Shown here piece after piece: positions 1 through 6,474 of a stretch of DNA of 8,231 bases. Source of the DNA: an uncultured Muribaculaceae bacterium (GTDB taxonomy: Bacteria; Bacteroidota; Bacteroidia; Bacteroidales; Muribaculaceae); the NCBI GenBank assembly GCA_910579105.1, contig CAJTRT010000076.1:1-8231 (forward strand), given 5' to 3'. The notes below the pieces were generated by a model. It made no database searches, was not told the origin of the DNA, and saw only the letters and a list, made by a program, of their open reading frames with translations. Every line of letters begins with the position of its first letter. The first letter of the stretch is position 1. A program made the translations under genes and the position numbers.

Positions 1-121
1 CGTGGCGGACAATCAATTGACGTTGTTCTGATTACTTATATCGAACTCACGTTAAAGTTAGGTAATAAATCAGACAGATCCCGCTGCAAATATTCCCCAA
101 AGCCCTGTCGCCGCCGTGCAG

Positions 122-141
122 GCCCCGACGGGGCAATTTTT
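122..141 (+). terminator. Possible intrinsic terminator of an upstream transcript
   Basis: A 5-bp GC stem (GCCCC at 122-126 with GGGGC at 130-134, loop GAC) is followed by AATTTTTAT. The orientation fits the + strand only, because the reverse complement has no T run after the stem. No gene ends nearby in the window, so it would terminate a gene whose end lies to the left or a small RNA. The short stem and three-base loop make this tentative. Confidence 0.4.
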
Positions 142-173
142 ATATATGTGTCAAATTTGTTGGAAACACCCTT

Positions 174-216
174 GCTGCCAGAATCCCTACGGCGGGGCGG
201 ATTCCGGCAGCTTTTA
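174..216 (+). terminator. Long hairpin followed by CTTTTAT, possible second terminator
   Basis: The arms 174-186 and 199-211 pair over 13 positions with one A-C mismatch, around a 12-base loop (187-198), and are followed by TTTTAT. The stem is much longer than that of the hairpin at 122-141. It could be a tandem back-up terminator insulating the operon from upstream transcription, or part of a dispersed repeat, since one arm (GCCAGAATCC) recurs at 8086-8095. Confidence 0.4.
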
Positions 217-300
217 TGCACTATTGCGCAGTCAGCTACCTCCGGGTTTGTGGTTAACAATATTTAACATCGCTGCGTCTTCACTTTTATTCACATTTTT

Positions 301-332
301 ATTGCCTATTTAAGGAAGAAGTGATAATTTTG
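301..332 (+). promoter_or_regulatory. Candidate Bacteroidales sigma-ABfr promoter for the operon
   Basis: TAATTTTG at 325-332 matches the Bacteroidetes -7 consensus TAnnTTTG exactly. Twenty bases upstream, ATTG at 301-304 matches three of four bases of the -33 TTTG element. The usual spacing is 19-21. It is the only full -7 match I found on the + strand of the upstream region. Transcription would start near 338-342, giving a leader of about 260 nt. The motif match is seen directly; use in vivo is inferred. Confidence 0.5.
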
Positions 333-357
333 CTGCCGATTCTAAAGAGAAAACTAT

Positions 358-439
358 GCCCGGATGCAAACTCGGGCTCCCGCCCGGCGGGTCACTGACG
401 CTTTTCATTCAGGCGGCATCCGGCCGCCAACGGTTTGCA
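358..439 (+). promoter_or_regulatory. Structured 5' leader with alternative hairpins
   Basis: An outer pairing (365-372 with 432-439, with one G-T at the inner end) encloses two GC-rich elements. One is a 6-bp hairpin, GGCGGC 412-417 with GCCGCC 423-428 and loop ATCCG. The other is a run where three stems compete for the same bases: 358-362 with 373-377, 373-377 with 382-386, and 379-382 with 388-391. Only some can form at once, which is typical of RNA that switches state, but it also arises by chance in GC-rich DNA. It lies downstream of the candidate promoter and so would be transcribed. No known riboswitch class is recognised. Confidence 0.35.
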
Positions 440-553
440 ACTTCTTGAGATTCATCTGGTTCGCTTGTCGGGTCTGTCCCCCTCAGGCGCTGCTCCGTGA
501 AAAACTCTTACCTTCTTGCCTCTCTCCGCCCGAAATAATCAGAATTGCCTGAA

Positions 554-570
554 ATGATATATCCTATCAT
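554..570. promoter_or_regulatory. Small perfect palindrome before the susC-like start
   Basis: ATGATA (554-559) and TATCAT (565-570) form a 6-bp inverted repeat around a five-base spacer, in AT-rich sequence ending 30 bases before the start codon. It could be a protein-binding half-site pair or a weak RNA hairpin near the ribosome entry region. A chance origin is also plausible in AT-rich DNA of this length. Confidence 0.25.
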
Positions 571-600
571 GAAAAATCCATTAATCTCAATTTATCTTAC

Positions 601-3600
601 ATGAAACATTCACAGACAGGAATAGCCAAGAAATTCCTATTTCTCGTGGTGGGACTGCTCTGCGCCATCGGCGCTTCCGCGCAGTCAATCACCGTCAGTG
701 GTGTTGTCACCGACCCCGAGGGTGAGCCCCTCATCGGCGCCAGCATCTTAGTGGAAGGCACCTCCACCGGTACCGCCACGAACATCGATGGTGAATTTAC
801 CGTATCCTGCTCCCCCAACGCCACCCTCGTCGTGTCGTATGTGGGTATGCAGACCCAGCGCGTGCCCGTAGCTGACCGCACCACTGTCAACGTGCAGATG
901 AGCGACGGCGGCGTGCAGCTCAACGAAGTTGTTGCCATCGGTTACGGCGCCGTGAAGAAATCCGACGCCACCGGTTCGGTTGCAGTTATCAAACCCGACG
1001 ATATCGAGGCCGGCCTCGCCACCTCCACCCAGGACCTCCTCGTAGGTGCTTCCCCCGGTCTTGTCGTTACCACCAACGGTGGTAACCCCACCGGCGGCGC
1101 CACCATCCGTATCCGCGGCGGCTCCTCCTTGTCGGCCAACAATAACCCTCTGATCGTTATCGACGGCGTACCCCAGACCGACCAGTCGTCGGCCGGCGGC
1201 ACAAACGCCCTGACAATGATCAACCCCTCCAACATCGAGTCGATGACCGTGCTCAAGGATGCCTCCGCAACCGCCATCTACGGTTCGCGCGCTTCCAACG
1301 GTGTGATCATCATCACCACCAAAAAGGGCTCCGCCGGCAAACCCCAGGTTAACTTCTCGGCAAACTGGCATGTGAACACAGCCCGCAAGACCATCGATGT
1401 GATGAATGCCGCCCAGTTCAAGCAGACCCTCATCGACAACGGCTTCGGCGAATCTACCCAGGCTCAGTTCGGCGACGCCGACACCGACTGGCAGAAAGAA
1501 GTGCTCCGCACCTCCTTCTCCCACGACTACAACCTCTCCGTAGGCGGCACCGCAGGTGTGCTCCCCTACCGCGTGAGCGTTTCCTACACCAACAACCAGG
1601 GTATCCTCAAAACCTCCGGCATGGAGCGTGTGACCGCCGGCTTCAACCTTTCGCCCAAGTTCTTCAACGGACTTCTCCAGGTCAACGCCAACGTGCAGGG
1701 CACATATGTTAACTCGCGTGAAGCCGATGCGTCGGCCATGACCAACGCCATCGCATGGAACCCCACTATCCCCGTGTACGGCGCCCTGGGACAGATTCCT
1801 TTCACCCGCTTCAACACCACCGGTTCCACCGGCCGCCAGATGTGGAACGGCTACACCGCTATTGTGCAGACCAACGGTACTCCCGAGCTCAACGCCGGCA
1901 ACAACCCCGTGGCCGTGCTCAACGAGCAGAACCAGACCGGCAAGGTTTACTCCTCCACCGGTAACCTCCAGATCGACTACGCACTCCACTTCCTCCCCGA
2001 GCTCCACTTCAACCTCAACCTCGGTTACCAGGTATCGAAAAACGACTGGAACACCACCGTTGACCCGGGCTCGATTATGGCATGGCGCAACAACAACCTC
2101 TGCCTCACCGCCGAAGGCGGTGCTACCGGCGCCGGTACTCTCTACAAGAAGCACGAAATCCAGCAGAACACCCTCCTCGACTTCTATATCAACTATAAGA
2201 AGGAATTCGAGGCCATCAAGTCGAACCTCGACGTCATGGCCGGTTACTCCTGGCAGTACTTCAACTACTTCGGCAACGAGAACACCTTCGTGAACTCACG
2301 CGGTTTCACTTACTCCTACAGCAACGGCACCTACAACCTCGAGCCCGCCGCTGCCGATTTAACCGGCACTGAGGTGAAGAACAGCAAGACCTCATGGTCA
2401 GGCCCGCTGCAGCTCCTGTCGTTCTTCGGACGTCTGAACTACATCTTCGACGACACCTATCTGCTTACCTTCACCCTCCGCGACGACGCCTCCTCGCGCT
2501 TCTCAAAGGAGAACCGCTGGGGTCTCTTCCCCTCGCTCGCTCTCGGCTGGAAGATCAACAACCTCCCCGGTCTCCGCGACTCCGAAGTGCTCAACGAGTG
2601 GAAACTCCGTCTCGGCTGGGGTCAGACCGGCCAGCAGGATATCAACTCCCTCTTCCCCTACATGGCTGTGTACACCCTCTCCAACTCCGGTAATGCCCTC
2701 TATCCCGCATACCGTCCCGGAAGCAACGACTTCTCCGACATCAACAACTGGATCGAGCCCCTTTACCCCAACCCCTACGACTCCAACATCAAGTGGGAGA
2801 CTACTACCACCTGGAACGTCGGTATGGATCTCGCTTTCCTCAACAACCGCATCACCGCCAACATCGACTGGTATCTCCGCGACACCAAGGACCTGCTGGC
2901 ATCCACTCCCGTGGCCCAGTACAACACCGGTAACTACGTGACCCGCAACATCGGTTCGCTCCGCAACACCGGTGTCGAGCTCACCATCGGCGCCAAGCCC
3001 GTAGTGACCCCCGACTTCGTGTGGAACACCTCTTTCAACGTGGCCTACAACCGCTCGAAAATCACCAAACTCACCGGCGACGCCGACAACTCGCTCATAT
3101 CGGCCCGCGACTACCCCGGCGTTTCCGGCGGTAACTCCCTGCAGTGGTTCATGGAGGGTGAGACTCCCTACATCTTCCGCGTGTTCCAGCAGGTTTACGA
3201 TGATAACGGCGACCCCATCTTCGGCCAGTATGTCGACCAGAACGCCGACGGCGTGATCGACGATGCCGACCTCATCAAGTTCCACTCGCCCACTGCTCCC
3301 TGGACCATGACCTGGAACAACAACTTCAACTACAAACGCTGGGACTTCGGTTTCACGCTCCGCGCCAACTTCGGCAACTACGTTTACAACAACGTACAGC
3401 GCAACCGCTCGCAGCTCACCTCTGTTGACTCCTACGGCCTCAACAACCTCATGGTCGGTGTGCCTCTGGTGCCCGCCGATGCAAACTCCTCGCAGCTCGC
3501 CCTCTCCGACTACTTCGTGCAGAACGCCGGTTTCATCCGCTGCGACAACATCACCCTCGGCTACACCTTCCCCGAGCTGCTCCGCAACCAGCTCAACCTG

Positions 3601-3738
3601 CGACTCTTCGCCGCTTGCCAGAACCCCTTCGTGCTCACCAAGTACAAAGGTATCGATCCTGAAATCTACGAGGGTATCGACAACAATGTATATCCCCGTC
3701 CGGTTACCTTCACTCTCGGTCTGGTGGCCACTTTCTAA
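601..3738 (+). CDS. SusC/RagA-family TonB-dependent outer-membrane transporter
   Basis: This 1045-residue protein is an outer-membrane beta-barrel that imports oligosaccharides using TonB-ExbBD energy, with the SusD-like partner as its lid. A signal peptide with a hydrophobic core (12-24) ends around ASAQ (25-28). A carboxypeptidase-regulatory-like beta domain follows (about 30-103; GVVTDPEGEPLIGASI then a DGEF motif). The TonB-box/plug junction NEVVAIGYGAVKKSDATGSV starts at 108. The plug runs to about 243 and ends with the SusC signature (VLKDASATAIYGSRASNGV, then IIITTKKG). The remainder is the barrel, ending in an aromatic-rich strand with terminal Phe. An EF-hand-like loop is at 879-890. 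Length is normal and there is no extra N-terminal STN domain, so anti-sigma signalling is not indicated. The start is fixed by the signal peptide. First gene of the operon; family certain, substrate unknown, alpha-glucan a guess from gene order. Confidence 0.96.
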   Translation: MKHSQTGIAKKFLFLVVGLLCAIGASAQSITVSGVVTDPEGEPLIGASILVEGTSTGTATNIDGEFTVSCSPNATLVVSYVGMQTQRVPVADRTTVNVQMSDGGVQLNEVVAIGYGAVKKSDATGSVAVIKPDDIEAGLATSTQDLLVGASPGLVVTTNGGNPTGGATIRIRGGSSLSANNNPLIVIDGVPQTDQSSAGGTNALTMINPSNIESMTVLKDASATAIYGSRASNGVIIITTKKGSAGKPQVNFSANWHVNTARKTIDVMNAAQFKQTLIDNGFGESTQAQFGDADTDWQKEVLRTSFSHDYNLSVGGTAGVLPYRVSVSYTNNQGILKTSGMERVTAGFNLSPKFFNGLLQVNANVQGTYVNSREADASAMTNAIAWNPTIPVYGALGQIPFTRFNTTGSTGRQMWNGYTAIVQTNGTPELNAGNNPVAVLNEQNQTGKVYSSTGNLQIDYALHFLPELHFNLNLGYQVSKNDWNTTVDPGSIMAWRNNNLCLTAEGGATGAGTLYKKHEIQQNTLLDFYINYKKEFEAIKSNLDVMAGYSWQYFNYFGNENTFVNSRGFTYSYSNGTYNLEPAAADLTGTEVKNSKTSWSGPLQLLSFFGRLNYIFDDTYLLTFTLRDDASSRFSKENRWGLFPSLALGWKINNLPGLRDSEVLNEWKLRLGWGQTGQQDINSLFPYMAVYTLSNSGNALYPAYRPGSNDFSDINNWIEPLYPNPYDSNIKWETTTTWNVGMDLAFLNNRITANIDWYLRDTKDLLASTPVAQYNTGNYVTRNIGSLRNTGVELTIGAKPVVTPDFVWNTSFNVAYNRSKITKLTGDADNSLISARDYPGVSGGNSLQWFMEGETPYIFRVFQQVYDDNGDPIFGQYVDQNADGVIDDADLIKFHSPTAPWTMTWNNNFNYKRWDFGFTLRANFGNYVYNNVQRNRSQLTSVDSYGLNNLMVGVPLVPADANSSQLALSDYFVQNAGFIRCDNITLGYTFPELLRNQLNLRLFAACQNPFVLTKYKGIDPEIYEGIDNNVYPRPVTFTLGLVATF

Positions 3739-3756
3739 TCTCAAAGAAAAACTAAT

Positions 3757-5427
3757 ATGAAAGCAATATCCAAGATATTTTTCGGCGCAGGCGCTCTCCT
3801 GGCCGCCGCTGGCTTCTCTGCCTGCACCGGCGACCTGGATCTCCTTCCCACCGATCCCCGCTCTTTGACTGCCGCGGACTTTGAAAAGGACCCGCAGAAC
3901 TACATGGAGCAGGTTATGGCCGACGTCTACCTCAACTACTCTTCCGTCGGACCGAACATGAACTCTGTAATCGGCGGTTTCGACGGCGGTATGTGCTCCT
4001 TCTCGCGTGTGGCCATACAGCTCGAGTGCTTCGCCTCCGATGAAATGGCATGGACCATCGCCGGCGCCGAGTGGGGTAACTTCCGCTACGGCCAGATGGC
4101 TGCCAACATGCCCGCCATCCTCGGCACATACTCACGTCTGGTAGTGAACGTCTCGCTCTGCAACGACTTCATCCAGACCGTCAACAACGGCTATTTCAAG
4201 CTCACCGAAGAACTCCAGCCCCAGGCCGACGAATTCATCCGCCAGGCTCAGATTCTCCGTGCCGGCGCGTTCTTCTACCTGATGGACTGCTTCGGTAATG
4301 TGCCCTACGGCCATGAGGAGATTGCCATCGGCTCCACTGCTCCGCAGTGCGACGCCAAGACCGTGTATGAAGGAGAGACCGCTCTGCTCGAGGAGATCGT
4401 TGCATACTACAAGGCCAACCCCTCCAGCCCCGGCGTGCGCCCCACCTACGGTTATGTAGGTCTCGACGTTGCTGAGGCTCTCCTGGTGAAATATTACCTC
4501 AACGCCGTTTCATACGGCGCTCCCGCCGCCTACGACAAGGTTATCGATCACTCCGAGGCCATCATCTCGCGTCTGGCCAAGGGCGGTTTCCGCAACTCGG
4601 GTCTCTGCTACAAGTACTGGCAGGTATTCGGTCACAACAACGACCAGTACGCCGTATGCTCGCAGAACAACTCCGGCATCAATGAGATTATCTGGGACCA
4701 GGTCAGCGACGAGACTTATCTCCAGGCCTGGACCGGCGGCTCGTTCCTGGTGAACGCATGGGCCGGCTTCGACGGCGGCGAGGCCTCGAAATGGAATGCC
4801 TCCAACGGCTGGAAGTGTCTGGCCGCCCGCTCCACTTTCGTAACCACCTACTTTGACTGGGATGCCAACTACTCCGTGTCGCCCGACGAGCGTACCGCTC
4901 TCTGGTGCACCACCAAGGACGGTTTCCCTGTTGAGAACGAGAACATCACCGGCAACGCCGAGCCTCACGGCTTCATGACCGTGAAGTACTCCAACTTCGA
5001 CTTCGAGAACGATGCCACCGGCGCCAAGTGTGCCACACAGCCCGATGCCGTTGACAACCTTGGCATCGACTATGCCGCTATCCGTCTGGCTGAAATCTAC
5101 CTCTCGGCCGCCGAAGCATACATCCAGCTTGGTTCAAACAACGACAAGGCCACCGAGTATGTCAACCTCATACGCGAGCGTGCCGGCCTGGATCCTTACA
5201 GCGCCGTATCGATGCCGGAGCTTATCCGCGAGCGCTCTGCCGAGCTCTACAACGAGGGCTGCCGCCGCACCGACCTCATCCGTTGGAACATGTGGCTCTC
5301 CGGCTACAACTGGTCATGGAAGAACGGTGTGCCCCAGGGTGCCGACTACGGTCCCGAGATGCGCTGGTTCCCCATTCCCTCGCAGATGATCAACCAGGGC
5401 GGTTACAAACAGAACCCCGGCTATTAA
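3757..5427 (+). CDS. SusD/RagB-family nutrient-binding outer-membrane lipoprotein
   Basis: This 556-residue surface lipoprotein binds glycan and caps the SusC-like barrel encoded 18 nt upstream. The signal peptide ends in a lipobox with Cys23 (GFSAC), followed by acidic residues (TGDLD) resembling the Bacteroidetes lipoprotein export signal to the cell surface. The helical TPR-like scaffold is visible in IRQAQILRAGAFFYLMDCFG (161-180), IRLAEIYLSAAEAY (442-455), LIRERAG (471-477) and IRERSAELYNEGCRRTDLIR (490-509). The C-terminus carries the family ending, FPIP at 538-541 and QNPGY as the last five residues. Length is typical for the family. Aromatic residues are plentiful in the middle (about 285-400), where family members place the ligand site, but I cannot name contact residues. 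There is no Shine-Dalgarno sequence; the start follows an A-rich stretch as is usual in this phylum. Very likely co-transcribed with the gene before it. Confidence 0.96.
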   Translation: MKAISKIFFGAGALLAAAGFSACTGDLDLLPTDPRSLTAADFEKDPQNYMEQVMADVYLNYSSVGPNMNSVIGGFDGGMCSFSRVAIQLECFASDEMAWTIAGAEWGNFRYGQMAANMPAILGTYSRLVVNVSLCNDFIQTVNNGYFKLTEELQPQADEFIRQAQILRAGAFFYLMDCFGNVPYGHEEIAIGSTAPQCDAKTVYEGETALLEEIVAYYKANPSSPGVRPTYGYVGLDVAEALLVKYYLNAVSYGAPAAYDKVIDHSEAIISRLAKGGFRNSGLCYKYWQVFGHNNDQYAVCSQNNSGINEIIWDQVSDETYLQAWTGGSFLVNAWAGFDGGEASKWNASNGWKCLAARSTFVTTYFDWDANYSVSPDERTALWCTTKDGFPVENENITGNAEPHGFMTVKYSNFDFENDATGAKCATQPDAVDNLGIDYAAIRLAEIYLSAAEAYIQLGSNNDKATEYVNLIRERAGLDPYSAVSMPELIRERSAELYNEGCRRTDLIRWNMWLSGYNWSWKNGVPQGADYGPEMRWFPIPSQMINQGGYKQNPGY

Positions 5428-5462
5428 TCACGACAGTCTAAAACGCTGAATATTTTATCAAA

Positions 5463-6359
5463 ATGAAAAAAATATCATTCTTCGTTGCCTGCGCTACCGC
5501 TCTGATAGCCGGTCTCACATCCTGCTCCCAGGACCGTGACCCTGTTTATCAGGTTCCCACGAAGTTCGTTCTCAACGAACCTGTGATGCAGGACGAATAT
5601 ATAGCTCTCGAAGCCTCCGACGAGGCTACCATCGAGCTTGTGGCCTCGCAGGCCGACTACGGCTATGCCGCAATCGCCAACTATGCCGCACAGGTGTCAT
5701 TCACAGAGGACTTCGCCAAATATGAGGAAGTAGCCGCTGTGGCTCCCGGCACTACCGCACGCTTCAGCATCTCGCAGTTCGACCTCTCGATCGCCATCTG
5801 CTCATTGATGGGTCTTACTCCCGAGGATGAAGCCACCGCCATTTTAGACTATCAGCCTCTCTACGTGCGCGCCGTGTCGCGCCTGGAGGGGATTGAATCT
5901 TCCGAGATTGTGTCGAATGTAGTCAAGTTCAACCACATCAAGGCTACTTTCGCTGTTGCGTCGCCCAAGTCCATCTACCTTGTAGGTAACGTTTCGGCAT
6001 GGTCTGTCGAAGCTTCCGATGCCCTCCAGATCTATGAAAACTGGCAGCTCTGGGATGAGGTTGTAGGCGGCAAGAACACCGCAGTCTACAAAGGCACGTT
6101 CAACCTCGGCAATACCACCGACGGCGGCACAAAGACCTTCCGCTTCTACTCGCAGCTCGGCAAATGGGATGTCGGTTCAATCGGTTCGCAGTCAGATGAC
6201 GCCGAAATCGTTATGCCCGGCTTCACCAACGGCTCGCTCTCGCTTGTTTCCGGCAAGGGTTCGTACGCGTTCCCCGACCTGGCCGACGGTGAATATGAGA
6301 TTATCGTTGATATGTCGAAGAAAGGCAACTGGACACTCACCATCACTCCCGTTAACTAA
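5463..6359 (+). CDS. SusE-like surface glycan-binding lipoprotein
   Basis: This 298-residue lipoprotein is probably exposed at the cell surface and binds polysaccharide, feeding the SusC/SusD-like complex. The lipobox LTSC gives Cys21, followed by SQDRD, an acidic export-type signal. Residues about 27-155 look like a SusE N-terminal Ig-like domain: alternating beta strands with the SusE-type phrases PTKFVLNEP and YVRAVSRLEG. Residues about 165-298 look like one SusE/SusF-type carbohydrate-binding beta-sandwich, starting IYLVGNVSAW (171-180) and ending GNWTLTITPVN. Tryptophans at 180, 194, 197, 235 and 290 are candidate sugar-stacking residues. It is shorter than classical SusE and has one such module instead of two. 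The gap to the preceding gene is 35 nt. The family call rests on domain style, order and position, and the ligand is unknown. Confidence 0.82.
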   Translation: MKKISFFVACATALIAGLTSCSQDRDPVYQVPTKFVLNEPVMQDEYIALEASDEATIELVASQADYGYAAIANYAAQVSFTEDFAKYEEVAAVAPGTTARFSISQFDLSIAICSLMGLTPEDEATAILDYQPLYVRAVSRLEGIESSEIVSNVVKFNHIKATFAVASPKSIYLVGNVSAWSVEASDALQIYENWQLWDEVVGGKNTAVYKGTFNLGNTTDGGTKTFRFYSQLGKWDVGSIGSQSDDAEIVMPGFTNGSLSLVSGKGSYAFPDLADGEYEIIVDMSKKGNWTLTITPVN

Positions 6360-6374
6360 ACCGACCAACCTCAA

Positions 6375-6447
6375 TGCGGCGGGGACGTCTGCCGTAGGGT
6401 CGCGACAGCTCGCGAAACCCGCATACGGCTCCCCCGGCCCCGCCGCA
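6375..6447 (+). promoter_or_regulatory. Long nested hairpin between the SusE-like and SusF-like genes
   Basis: The outer stem is 10 bp (6375-6384 with 6438-6447). Across an internal loop it continues as GCCGTA 6391-6396 with TACGGC 6424-6429, then GGG 6397-6399 with CCC 6418-6420, and TCGCGA 6400-6405 with TCGCGA 6410-6415 around the loop CAGC. Two small bulges (AA and GCA) interrupt the right side. A T6 run starts only at 6455, eight bases after the stem, so this is not a classical terminator, though partial termination or a 3'-end stabilising role for the upstream message is possible. It could also be a REP-type mobile palindrome. The pairing is seen directly; the role is inferred. Confidence 0.6.
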
Positions 6448-6474
6448 ATGAAAATTTTTTAAATCGAAGAATCA

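Larger units (their letters stand above)
1..600. other. Non-coding region upstream of the sus-like operon
   Basis: No convincing gene lies in these 600 bases. The only open frames are short, lack family features and run through hairpin DNA. From left to right the region holds AT-rich sequence (1-90), two + strand hairpins followed by T-rich DNA (122-141 and 174-216), an AT-rich stretch with a promoter match (about 260-332), a GC-rich structured leader (about 355-440), a pyrimidine-rich segment (440-535) and an AT-rich segment with a small palindrome before the first start codon. The two terminator-like hairpins suggest that an upstream + strand transcript ends here, with its coding part outside the window. 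That last point is inference. Confidence 0.7.

Noticed and set aside
152..159. CAAATTTG as a -7 promoter element
   Set aside because: One mismatch at the important first T of TAnnTTTG, and the DNA 19-21 bases upstream is GC-rich with no TTTG-like element.
36..260. Minus-strand open frame of 74 codons in the left flank
   Set aside because: It runs through both terminator-like hairpins, has no family feature and no clear promoter. The shared DSG/KFDT/PSG words are kept only as a finding.
364..552. + strand open frame of 62 codons in the leader
   Set aside because: It overlaps the structured leader, and the Arg/Pro/Cys-rich product looks like translated GC-rich RNA, with no start-region context or recognisable domain.
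748..2154. Long minus-strand open frame (468 codons) opposite the susC-like gene
   Set aside because: It lies wholly inside a certain gene. Its Gly/Val/His-rich composition is what the reverse complement of C-ending codons produces, and no domain is recognisable.
2503..3744. Long minus-strand open frame (413 codons) opposite the 3' part of the susC-like gene
   Set aside because: Same codon-bias artefact: the Val/Gly/Glu-rich translation has no signal peptide or family motif, and it lies inside the susC-like gene.
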